From NCBI RefSeq assembly GCF_030269645.1, contig NZ_BSTR01000002.1:358675-422674 (forward strand): a stretch of DNA of 64,000 nt, given 5' to 3'. The translations under genes and the position numbers were made by a program. Below are positions 9,846 to 17,273 of the stretch, one piece after another (position 1 is the stretch's first letter; each line of letters begins with the position of its first letter). Under the pieces are notes generated by a model. The model had not been told where the DNA came from. It worked only from the letters and a program-made list of their open reading frames with translations, and did no database searches. This DNA comes from Actinokineospora sp. NBRC 105648 (GTDB lineage: Bacteria > Actinomycetota > Actinomycetes > Mycobacteriales > Pseudonocardiaceae).

Positions 9846-10454
9846 ATGCGCAATGTCGGCAAGATCATGATCGTGGCGGCGGTGGGCCTGGGCCTTGCCG
9901 CGTGTGCGAACTCCGAGCAGGCCTCGACCCTGCCGGTCGGCGGCTCCACGGTGAGCGTCAAGGAGGCGCCCGCGAGCTCCGCCGCGGCCCCCACCAAGAG
10001 CGCCCCCACCACCACGAAGCCCGCCGCCTCCACCCCGGCGGGCCCGGAGTGCACGGTCGCGGACATCAAGGTCGACGGTGCCCCGGGCAGCAAGCCGACG
10101 ATCACCGTCCCGGACACCTGCTCGCCGCCGAAGGCCCTGCTGAGCAAGGACCTGGTGGTGGGCACCGGCGCCGAGGTCAAGGCCGGTTCGACCATGCAGA
10201 CCCACTACGTGCTGGTCACCTGGTCGAACAAGGAGGAGAAGGACTCCTCGTGGAAGCGCGGCCAGCCCTTCCCGCTGGAGAACGTCGGCCAGGCCCAGGT
10301 CATCGACGGCTGGAACGAGGGCCTGATCGGGATGAAGCAGGGCACCCGCAGGCTGCTGGTGGTCCCGCCGGAGAAGGGCTACGGCCAGGGCGGCAACGGC
10401 ATCGAGCCCAACGAGACCCTGGTGTTCGTCGTCGACGCGGTCGAGGTCAGCTGA
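9846..10454 (+). CDS. FKBP-type peptidyl-prolyl isomerase lipoprotein
   Basis: 202 residues. A lipoprotein signal (VGLGLAAC, lipobox cysteine near residue 19) and a Ser/Thr/Ala/Pro linker precede a C-terminal FKBP domain. That domain shows VVGTGAEVKAGSTM, VIDGWNEGLIGMKQGTRR, VPPEKGYG and TLVFVVDAVEV. It would catalyse cis-trans prolyl isomerisation of exported proteins at the outer face of the membrane. The ATG at 9846 is chosen because the signal peptide begins there; the frame is open 84 bp further upstream without signal character. A perfect terminator follows. Confidence 0.88.
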   Translation: MRNVGKIMIVAAVGLGLAACANSEQASTLPVGGSTVSVKEAPASSAAAPTKSAPTTTKPAASTPAGPECTVADIKVDGAPGSKPTITVPDTCSPPKALLSKDLVVGTGAEVKAGSTMQTHYVLVTWSNKEEKDSSWKRGQPFPLENVGQAQVIDGWNEGLIGMKQGTRRLLVVPPEKGYGQGGNGIEPNETLVFVVDAVEVS

Positions 10455-10477
10455 CCTCCCGCACCCGTTCTCCCACG

Positions 10478-10506
10478 CGGCGCGCCCCGATCACCGGGGC
10501 GCGCCG
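10478..10506. terminator. Bidirectional terminator, FKBP / MMPL
   Basis: CGGCGCGCCCCG (10478-10489) and its exact complement (10495-10506) around a 5-nt loop. It lies between the convergent FKBP gene and MMPL transporter gene. Confidence 0.75.
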
Positions 10507-10556
10507 TGCCTGTCTCCCGACCGTGAGCTCGCTCCGTCGACCTCAAGCGGCCAACC

Positions 10557-12641
10557 TCAAGCCGCCGACCCGCTGTGCTGGTCCAGCTTGCTCGGCCACC
10601 AGATCTTCCGTCCGATGTCGACGGTCAGCGCGGGCACCAGCAGCGAGCGCACCAGCAGCGTGTCCAGCAGCACGCCGAAGGCCACCAGGAACGCGATCTG
10701 GGCCAGGAACAGGATCGGCAGCACCGAGAGCGCCGCGAACGTGGCCGCCAGCACCACCCCGGCCGAGGTGATCACCCCGCCGGTCACCCGCAGGCCGAGC
10801 AGCGCGCCCTCCCGGGTGCCGTGCCGCAGCGCCTCCTCGCGCACCCGCGTCATCAGGAAGATGTTGTAGTCGATCCCCAGCGCCACCAGGAAGACGAACG
10901 CGAACAGCGGCACGCTCGGGTCCGCGCCGGGGAAGTCCAGGACGTGGTTGAACACCACAGCGCTCACCCCCAGGGTCGCGGCGAAGGAGAGCACCACGGT
11001 GGCGATCAGCAGCAGCGGGGCCAGCAGCGCGCGCAGCAGCAGCGCCAGGATGAGGAAGATCACCAGCAGCACCACCGGGATGATCACCGTCCGGTCCCGC
11101 AGCGAGTTCGTCCGCACGTCGAGCTGGTTGGCCGTCGGTCCGCCGACGAGCGTGCCGCCCACGTCGTGGGTGCGGTCGCGCAGCCGCTGCACGGTGTCCA
11201 GCGCGGCGGCGCTGTCGGCGGCGTCGCGCAGCACGGCGGTGACCTCGACCCGGCCGTCGACCACCTTGGGCCCGGCCCCGTCGACCCGCACGGCCGCGTC
11301 CGCCACGCCCTCGGTCTCCTTGGCCAGCCGGACGACCTGGTCGGCGCTGCCCGCCGCGGTGACCAGCACGGCGGGCGAGCCGGTGCCGCCGGGGAAGTGC
11401 CGGGCCAGGGTCTCCTGCCCGGTCACCGAGTCCACCTTGGTCAGGAAGATCTGGCTCTGCGCGACCCCGTCGGCCTTGAGCTGCGGCAGGAACGCCACCC
11501 CGACCAGCAGCACCAGCGTGCTCACCACCCAGATCAGCCGCGGCCGCCGACCGACCAGTGCCGAGACCCGGCCCCAGATCCCGCCGCTCGCCTTGTCCGT
11601 GCTGCCGAACTCGGGGCGGAACGGCCAGAACGCGGTGCGGCCGAACAGGACCAGCACCGCGGGCAGGAAGGTGAGCGCGGCGGCCAGCGAGGCGGCGATG
11701 CCGATCGCGGCCACCGGGCCGAGGCTGGAGTTGGAGCGCAGGTCCGAGAGCAGCAGGCAGAGCAGGCCCGCGATCACGGTGCCCGCCGAGGCGGCGATCG
11801 GCCCGGCGGCGGCGCGCAGCGCCACCCGCATCGCCTCGGCCTTGGTCTCGTGCCGCCGCAGCTCCTCGCGCAGCCGGGCGATGAGCAGCAGCGAGTAGTC
11901 GGTGGCCGCGCCGAAGACCAGGATGAACAGGATGCCCTGGCTCTGGCCGTTGAGGGTGAGCACGTCGTTCTTCGCCAGCAGGTAGACCGCCAGCACCGCC
12001 AGGCACAGCGCCAGCCCGGCGGTCAGCAGCACCACGACCGGCAGGATCGGGCTGCGGTAGACCGCGATCAGGATCAGCGCGACGACCCCGGCCGTCACCA
12101 GCAGCAGCAGGCCGTCGATGCCGCCGAAGGCCTCGGTGAAGTCCGCGATCAGCCCGGCGGGCCCGGTCACGTGCGCGGACAGGCCCTCGGGCAGCTCGCC
12201 CAGCTGGGCACGGATGTCGGTGACCAGCGCGCGCAGCTGCTTGCCGTTGTTCGGCAGCAGCGCCACCGCCTGCGCCGCCCGCGCGGGGGTGTCCTGTGTG
12301 GACGCCTGCGGCCTGCTCACCGGACCGATCCCGGGCAGCTCGCCGACCTTGCCCAACGCGGTGGCGATCGCGTCGTTGTCCGACTGGGTCAGTCCGCTCG
12401 CGCGCTCGAAGACGAGCACCGCGGGCAGGGCGTTGCTGTCCGCGAAGGACTTCTGCAGCTCGCTGACCCGGGTGGACTCCGCCGAGGACGGCAGGAACGC
12501 GGCGTTGTCGTTGCGCTGGACCGTGGACAGCTGGCCCTGCAGCGGTCCGCCGATGCCGCCGACGACCAGCCACGCGATGATCAGCAGAGCGGGCCAGAGC
12601 AGGCGCGCCGCGCGGGAGCCGGCGGTACGGTTGTCGTTCAT
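10557..12641 (-). CDS. MMPL/RND-family membrane transporter
   Basis: 694 residues from ATG 12641 (GAGAGG upstream); a second ATG at 12692 would add 17 residues but overlaps the putative operator. Topology is the duplicated RND plan: one TM, a large periplasmic loop, a block of TMs ending in a cytoplasmic loop, then the same again. The motifs GAATDYSLLLIARLREEL and GIDYNIFLMTRVREEAL are the paired MMPL signatures carrying proton-relay aspartates. Substrate unknown (lipid or drug export). Divergent from a MarR gene with a palindrome between them, which suggests MarR-controlled efflux. Confidence 0.9.
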   Translation of the reverse strand: MNDNRTAGSRAARLLWPALLIIAWLVVGGIGGPLQGQLSTVQRNDNAAFLPSSAESTRVSELQKSFADSNALPAVLVFERASGLTQSDNDAIATALGKVGELPGIGPVSRPQASTQDTPARAAQAVALLPNNGKQLRALVTDIRAQLGELPEGLSAHVTGPAGLIADFTEAFGGIDGLLLLVTAGVVALILIAVYRSPILPVVVLLTAGLALCLAVLAVYLLAKNDVLTLNGQSQGILFILVFGAATDYSLLLIARLREELRRHETKAEAMRVALRAAAGPIAASAGTVIAGLLCLLLSDLRSNSSLGPVAAIGIAASLAAALTFLPAVLVLFGRTAFWPFRPEFGSTDKASGGIWGRVSALVGRRPRLIWVVSTLVLLVGVAFLPQLKADGVAQSQIFLTKVDSVTGQETLARHFPGGTGSPAVLVTAAGSADQVVRLAKETEGVADAAVRVDGAGPKVVDGRVEVTAVLRDAADSAAALDTVQRLRDRTHDVGGTLVGGPTANQLDVRTNSLRDRTVIIPVVLLVIFLILALLLRALLAPLLLIATVVLSFAATLGVSAVVFNHVLDFPGADPSVPLFAFVFLVALGIDYNIFLMTRVREEALRHGTREGALLGLRVTGGVITSAGVVLAATFAALSVLPILFLAQIAFLVAFGVLLDTLLVRSLLVPALTVDIGRKIWWPSKLDQHSGSAA

Positions 12642-12690
12642 GGCGGGGCTGGCCTCTCGACGCGGGAGCGGCGGACGTGCTGGCCAGATC

Positions 12691-12712
12691 ATTGTTCAGC
12701 AGGCTTAACGAT
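12691..12712. promoter_or_regulatory. Putative MarR operator
   Basis: A 22-bp imperfect palindrome (half-sites ATTGTTCAGCA and GGCTTAACGAT, 8 of 11 positions paired) lies 21 bp before the MarR start and 50 bp before the MMPL start. Size and placement suit a MarR dimer controlling both divergent genes. Confidence 0.5.
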
Positions 12713-12732
12713 GCAACTCGGGAGGGCGTCCG

Positions 12733-13200
12733 GTGAGCGGTGACACCGACGCGGTATCCAGCTGGCCGACCGGCAGGCTGCTGTCGGTGGCCGCCCGCCT
12801 GGTGGAGCACTCCTGGCAGGAGTTCCTGGCCGCCCGCGGCCTGACCCACGCCGGTCTGATCACCCTGCACCTGCTCGCCGACGGGCCGCGCGCGCAGCGG
12901 GCGCTCGCGCACGGCGCCAAGGTCACCGACCAGACCATGAGCCGCACCGTGGAGCGCCTGGCCCGGGCGGGGTTCGTCGAGCGCGAGACCGACCCGGTCG
13001 ACCGCCGCCGCACCCTGGTCGCCACCACCGAGGCGGGGCGCGCGGTGCACCGCGAGGCCCTGCGCGCCGAACGCGAGGACCCGCAGGTGCTCGGCGCGGT
13101 GCGCGACTACGAGGCGTTCCGGCTCCAGCTGGTGGACTTGATCACCGCTCTGGGTGTCGGGGGCGCGGCGGCCGTCCGCGCCCCCGACACCGAGGACTGA
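12733..13200 (+). CDS. MarR-family transcriptional regulator
   Basis: 155 residues, GTG start. Winged-helix MarR fold: N-terminal dimerisation helix (LVEHSWQEFLAARG), HTH KVTDQTMSRTVERLARAGFVERE at about residues 75-97, then the wing DPVDRRRTLVATTEAGR with the typical DxRxxxVxLT-like pattern. It is probably the repressor of the divergent MMPL transporter. The ligand cannot be predicted. Confidence 0.88.
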   Translation: MSGDTDAVSSWPTGRLLSVAARLVEHSWQEFLAARGLTHAGLITLHLLADGPRAQRALAHGAKVTDQTMSRTVERLARAGFVERETDPVDRRRTLVATTEAGRAVHREALRAEREDPQVLGAVRDYEAFRLQLVDLITALGVGGAAAVRAPDTED

Positions 13201-13217
13201 AGTGCCAACACGGGGGA

Positions 13218-14189
13218 CTACGGGAGCAGCAGCAGCTTCCCGGTGGTGCGGCGGCCCTGGAGGTCCTCGTGTGCCCGCTGGGCCTCGGCCAGCGGGTACC
13301 GCCCGCCGATGGTGATCTTCAGCGCGCCGGTGGCGATCGCGCCGAACAGCTCGTCGGTGCGCCACCGCAGCTCCTCCGGCGTGGCGATGTAGGGCGCCAG
13401 CGACGGCCGGGTGAGGTAGATCGACCCCGCCTGGTTGAGCCGCTGCGGGTCGACCGGCGGCACCGGTCCGCTCGACGCGCCGAAGAGCACCAGGTAGCCG
13501 CGCGGGCGCACGACCGACAGGCTGCCGTCGAACGTGGTCTTGCCGACCCCGTCGTAGACCGCGGCCACACCCTCCCCGCCGGTGAGCTCCCGCGTCCTGG
13601 CGGCGAAGTCCTCCTCGGTGTAGCGGATGACCTCGTCGGCCCCCGCGGCGCGGGCCAGCTCCTCCTTCGCGGCGGTGGACACGGTGCCGATCACCCGCGC
13701 GCCGCGCGCCTTGGCCAGCTGGACCAGGATCAGCCCGACCCCACCGGCCGCCGCGTGCACGAGCACGGTGTCGCCCTGCTGGACCGGGTAGGTCGACACG
13801 GCCAGGTAGTGCGCGGTGAGCCCCTGCAACAGCGTGGCCGCCGCGGTCTCGTCGTCGACGCCCTCGGGCACCGGCACCGCCGAGGCGGCGGGCACCACGA
13901 CCTGCTCGGCGTAACCGCCCGGCACCGACGTCCAGGCCACCCGGTCGCCGACGGCGAACCCGTCGACGCCCGCGCCGACCGACCGCACGGTGCCCGCCCC
14001 CTCCAGGCCGGGCACGAACGGCACCGGAACCGGGTACTGCCCGGACCGCTGGTAGGTGTCGATGTAGTTCACCCCGGCGGCGGCCACCTGGACCAGCAGC
14101 TCACCCGCGCCGGGGGACCGGTCGGGCACCTCCGCGTACTCCAGGACCTCGGGGCCACCGTTGCGCGACACCAGCACTGCCTTGGGCAC
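13218..14189 (-). CDS. qor: NADPH:quinone oxidoreductase
   Basis: 323 residues, MDR superfamily without the structural zinc loop, as in QOR. Features are a GroES-like N-domain (GVNYIDTYQRSGQYPVPVPF), the nucleotide motif AAAGGVGLILVQLAKARGA (AxxGGVG variant) and VLFGASSG. It reduces quinones with NADPH. Convergent with the MarR gene. Placement between ctaB and ctaA matches mycobacterial Rv1454c (qor). Confidence 0.9.
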   Translation of the reverse strand: MPKAVLVSRNGGPEVLEYAEVPDRSPGAGELLVQVAAAGVNYIDTYQRSGQYPVPVPFVPGLEGAGTVRSVGAGVDGFAVGDRVAWTSVPGGYAEQVVVPAASAVPVPEGVDDETAAATLLQGLTAHYLAVSTYPVQQGDTVLVHAAAGGVGLILVQLAKARGARVIGTVSTAAKEELARAAGADEVIRYTEEDFAARTRELTGGEGVAAVYDGVGKTTFDGSLSVVRPRGYLVLFGASSGPVPPVDPQRLNQAGSIYLTRPSLAPYIATPEELRWRTDELFGAIATGALKITIGGRYPLAEAQRAHEDLQGRRTTGKLLLLP

Positions 14190-14340
14190 GGTCGTCTCCT
14201 CTTGCGCTGTCGGACGTTCTCGCCCGGGCCAACCACGGCGCCGGGGCGGCTGTTCCCGCCCCGGCCGTGTCCCAGGATGCAGGAGTGGCCCGGCTCACGG
14301 TCGCCGGGTGGCCCGCACGGGTGAGCCCTAAGCTCGGGTC

Positions 14341-14649
14341 GTGGCTGATGAGAGCGATTCCCCGCAGGTCCCGGTGAAGGCCGAACGGTCGGCTGCCGCG
14401 TTCGTGGCCGCGCACGGGAAGCCCGCGCGGGCGGTGGTGGAGAACATCGGACGGGCCGGGGCGCGGGTCGTGCTCGTGGGCGCTGATGGCGCTCTGGGTG
14501 ATGTGATCGTGGCCGGCGTGGAAGTTGGGGCCGCGTTGGTGGAGCGGGTTGAGGGGCTTGAGGCGGGGGAGTGGGACCGGGAGACGGTCGCCGCTACGAA
14601 GATCGGGGCTGGGCATCGGCGCAAGATGGCGGCGCGGGTGCGCGGCTAG
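14341..14649 (+). CDS. Small conserved protein of unknown function
   Basis: 102 residues from GTG 14341. Soluble, with a compact alpha/beta-looking pattern (ARVVLVGADGALGDVIVAGVEVGAAL) and a basic C-terminus (AGHRRKMAARVRG). No domain recognised. Codon use is normal for the genome and the start is 151 bp divergent from qor, so it is likely real. Confidence 0.6.
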   Translation: MADESDSPQVPVKAERSAAAFVAAHGKPARAVVENIGRAGARVVLVGADGALGDVIVAGVEVGAALVERVEGLEAGEWDRETVAATKIGAGHRRKMAARVRG

Positions 14650-15006
14650 CTCGCTGGCTGCTCGGGGTTGAGTGCGTTTGCGCGTTGCCGTCTTCGTTGC
14701 CCGGGTCGCGAGGGTGGGCTCGGTCTGGTGGGTTTTGCTGCTTTTCGTTGCCCGGGTTTCGAGCGGGGCTCGATCTAGTGAACTCGCTTCGTGTGGGGCC
14801 CCTAGAGCACCGCGGTGGTGAAAAAAGGGCGGGTGAAGGGCATCCCCACCACACGGCAAGTTTAGCGGTGCTCTCCCCCCACACGAAGCGAGTCCACTAG
14901 ATCGAGCATCCGTAGCGGGCCTTGAGTTCCAGCGGGGCTGGGATCTTGTTGCGTACCAGCGGGTCGGCGTTTGCGCTGCAGTTTGGCGGGTGGGGGCGGG
15001 ATCCTG
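14650..15006. other. Gene-free, repeat-rich interval before ctaA 3' end
   Basis: 357 bp with no supported gene. It holds two imperfect copies, 51 bp apart, of a CGTTGCCCGGGT...GCTCG.TCT.GTG block (from 14695 and 14746), the 140-bp near-palindrome listed separately, and a partial copy (14926-14952) of the ctaA stop-codon region (15011-15037). Confidence 0.6.
14768..14907. repeat. 140-bp near-perfect palindrome (MITE-like)
   Basis: The outer arms, GCTCGATCTAGTG through CGTGTGGGG (14768-14798) and the complement (14877-14907), are about 31 bp with a single mismatch. Inside, AGAGCACCGC near 14804 pairs with GCGGTGCTCT near 14864, and GTGGTG with CACCAC. The whole could fold into one long interrupted hairpin. 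It carries no ORF. It may be a MITE-like insertion or a structured terminator region. Confidence 0.65.
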
Positions 15007-15975
15007 TCACGTTCCAGCGGGGGTGGGGATCCTGTTGGGTGCGATGGCGCGGGTGCGGGTGGCGCACCAGAGGGTGGCGGTCGCGATGATCACGCCGGTG
15101 GCGCCCAGGACGTGTAGGGACACCAGGAGTTCGGGTACGCCCGTCCAGAACTGGATGAAGCCGAGCGAGCCCTGGGCGATCACCACGGCGATCAGCACCA
15201 CGTATCGGCGCCAGAGTTGTGGCGTGCTGTTGCCGGTGCGCAGGAGGACGCCCGCCGCCAGGAGTAGGCCTAGGTAGACGAACATGAAGGCCGCGTGCAC
15301 GTGGGCCAGGGTTTCGACTGGGATGTCGAGCCTCGGGGTCTTCGGGTCGCCCGCGTGTGGGCCCGCGCCGGTGACCATGGTGCCCGCGACCAGGAGGCCG
15401 ACCAGGACCACGATGGATGCCAGCAGGAGCCCGGACAGTCCCGCCGGGCCTCGGCGGACCGGTGGTTCGTCGCCCTCGTCGATGGCGTGGACCAGCAGGA
15501 CGGCCAGCCAGACCATGATCGTGGAGACCATGAAGTGCACCGCGACGGTCCACCAGAGCAGGTCCAGCCGCACGGTCACGCCGCCCAAGATCGCCTGCAC
15601 GACGACGCCCGCGGGCATGAGGAACGCCAGTCGCAGGTAGTGCTTGCGGCGGGGGCGGGTGGCGTAGGCCAGGACGAACGCGGCGAAGGCGACGATGCCG
15701 ACGACGCCGGTGAGCAGGCGGTTGCCGAACTCGATCCACTGGTGCAGCGCGGCGAACTCCGGGTGGTCCACCGGGACCAGGCTGCCCGGCTGGCACTGCG
15801 GCCAGGTGGTGCAGCCGAGGCCGGAGCCGGTCACCCGAACCACCGAGCCGGTGACGGCGATCAGCGCCTGGGTGGCCACCACCGCGATCGCGACCGCGCG
15901 CCGCAACCGCACGGTGGGCGCGGGTGCCCGGTCCAGGAGGGTGTCGATGCGGGTCTTGAGCGATTCCAGCGGCAC
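15007..15975 (-). CDS. ctaA: Heme A synthase
   Basis: About 322 residues if it starts at GTG 15975; the frame stays open to 16101, and the extra residues look non-coding. It is an eight-TM membrane enzyme converting heme O to heme A, the next step after CtaB. Visible are the TM1 GSVVRVTGSGLGC motif, an extracellular Cys pair region (CTTWPQC), HQWIEFGNRLLTG with a heme-ligand His, and AHVHAAFMF plus SLHVLGAT with further His ligands. Start is uncertain because no clear RBS precedes it. A degenerate copy of its 3' end lies just downstream. Confidence 0.9.
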   Translation of the reverse strand: MPLESLKTRIDTLLDRAPAPTVRLRRAVAIAVVATQALIAVTGSVVRVTGSGLGCTTWPQCQPGSLVPVDHPEFAALHQWIEFGNRLLTGVVGIVAFAAFVLAYATRPRRKHYLRLAFLMPAGVVVQAILGGVTVRLDLLWWTVAVHFMVSTIMVWLAVLLVHAIDEGDEPPVRRGPAGLSGLLLASIVVLVGLLVAGTMVTGAGPHAGDPKTPRLDIPVETLAHVHAAFMFVYLGLLLAAGVLLRTGNSTPQLWRRYVVLIAVVIAQGSLGFIQFWTGVPELLVSLHVLGATGVIIATATLWCATRTRAIAPNRIPTPAGT

Positions 15976-16314
15976 GGGCTGATGGTAGGACCGGGTGACT
16001 GGGAGTCGCGGGCCGGTCGTCCTTAGCGTGCCGTGGCTCTCATCGCCGGGGATCGCCGAAACTGTGGCCATGGTCGCGAAAGGACTCCACGCAGCGATCA
16101 CGACGAACTACACTGCGTGGCGGAGGGCGGACTCCCCCACCGCCTTCCGCGTGGGCTACCGCCGGACGGGTCCATCCCCCCACGACCCGTCCGGCGGTAG
16201 TGTCCACTACCCGCGGGAAGAGACTCTATACTCCGCGTGTAGGGGTTTCAACAGTAGTGCAATAGCCGGTGCTCGCGCTCGACAGGTGTCGAACGCCACC
16301 GGAAATGGGGTGTC
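15976..16314. other. ctaA / espR-like divergent intergenic region
   Basis: 339 bp. An open frame crosses it on the plus strand but lacks coding character. It contains the strong hairpin at 16156-16200. The proximal promoter for the XRE gene is probably in the AT-richer stretch 16205-16260 (TCTATACTCCG at about 16211); I cannot pair it with a -35. Confidence 0.4.
16156..16200. promoter_or_regulatory. Strong 17-bp hairpin between divergent genes
   Basis: CTACCGCCGGACGGGTC (16156-16172) and its perfect complement (16184-16200) around an 11-nt C-rich loop. Between divergent genes it cannot end either normal transcript, so it may be a leader structure, a roadblock between promoters, or a relic terminator. 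Confidence 0.6.
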
Positions 16315-16737
16315 ATGGGGGCGGGGACCAGTCTGTCCGGCAAGCTGAACCGTCTGGTGGCCGCGGTCCACCCGGCGGGGCGGGGGCCGTTCACCAACGA
16401 GGAGATCGCCGCGGCGATCCGCGACGAGCAGGGTGTCGACGTCTCGCACAGCGCCATCTCGGCCTGGCGCCGGGGAACCAGGGACAACCCCAGCTTCCGG
16501 CACCTGGCGGCGCTGGCGAAGTTCTTCGGCGTCCCGGTCGGCTACTTCTCCGACGACGCCGAGTCCGCCCGGATCGACGAGCAGCTCGACCTGGTCGCGG
16601 CCTGGCGGGACGCGCAGATCCGGGCGATCGCGATGCGCGCGGGCGAGCTCTCCGAGGCGGGCCGGGCGGCGATCCTGGAGATGGCCAACCGGGTGTGCGA
16701 GATCGAGCGCGCCGGGAAGCCGCCGGAGCGGGCTTGA
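16315..16737 (+). CDS. EspR-like XRE-family regulator
   Basis: 140 residues, soluble. An N-terminal XRE HTH (about residues 8-70) has the EspR-like pattern: KLNRLVAAVHPAGRGPFTNEE, an inserted helix, then SHSAISAWRRGTRDNP and LAALAKFFGVPVGYFSDD. A C-terminal helical dimerisation tail follows. In mycobacteria EspR is a nucleoid-type regulator; here similarity is from recall, so only class membership is claimed. Its stop overlaps the next start (TTGA), placing it in one operon with an ImmA/IrrE protease and a membrane protein. Confidence 0.82.
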   Translation: MGAGTSLSGKLNRLVAAVHPAGRGPFTNEEIAAAIRDEQGVDVSHSAISAWRRGTRDNPSFRHLAALAKFFGVPVGYFSDDAESARIDEQLDLVAAWRDAQIRAIAMRAGELSEAGRAAILEMANRVCEIERAGKPPERA

Positions 16738-17273
16738 GGTCCCTGGCTCGACGGCGCGCGCACGCCCGGCTCCGGGCCCGGGTGCGGGCGGTCCTCGCCG
16801 AGGTCGGCGTGCCCCGGCCGTGGGACCTGGCCGAGTTCTGCGACCGGGTCGCCGCGCACCGCGGCAGGCCCATCCACCTGGTGCCGACCAGGCTGCCCGC
16901 GGGCGCGCCGGACGGTGCCTGGCTGGCGGGCCCGACCGTCGACGTGATCGTCTACGACGCCGACAGCCCGGCCCTGCGCGCCGAGCACATCGTCTGCCAC
17001 GAGCTGGGCCACATGCTGCTCGGGCACACCGGCACCGGCCTGGGCCCGGTGATCACCCCGGACGTCCCGGCCGCGCTGCTGCACCGGATGGGCGTGCTGC
17101 ACCGGACCGGCTACGACGACGAGCACGAGCACGAGGCCGAGGTGGCCGCCTCGCTGATCTGGAAGCTGGCGGGCCGCGAGCTGGTCGCGCCCCGGCGCGC
17201 CCTGCCCGCCGCGGAGGCGGCGGTGGTGGACCGGTTCGCCCGGGTGATGGAGCGTGATCCCGGTGTCGGCTGA
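16734..17273 (+). CDS. ImmA/IrrE-type zinc metallopeptidase
   Basis: 179 residues from TTG 16734, which overlaps the XRE stop as TTGA. The zinc motif is H89-E90-x2-H93 (CHELGHMLLGH), and a downstream acidic/His cluster (YDDEHEHEAEVAASLIW) supplies the third ligand. ImmA/IrrE proteases cleave XRE-family repressors on a signal, so the EspR-like neighbour is the obvious candidate substrate; this is inference. The C-terminus overlaps the next gene by 20 bp. Confidence 0.85.
   Translation: MRSLARRRAHARLRARVRAVLAEVGVPRPWDLAEFCDRVAAHRGRPIHLVPTRLPAGAPDGAWLAGPTVDVIVYDADSPALRAEHIVCHELGHMLLGHTGTGLGPVITPDVPAALLHRMGVLHRTGYDDEHEHEAEVAASLIWKLAGRELVAPRRALPAAEAAVVDRFARVMERDPGVG

Noticed and set aside
15995..16348. 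117-residue ORF upstream of the EspR-like gene
   Set aside because: Spans the hairpin and overlaps the ctaA 5' region; composition is not coding-like.
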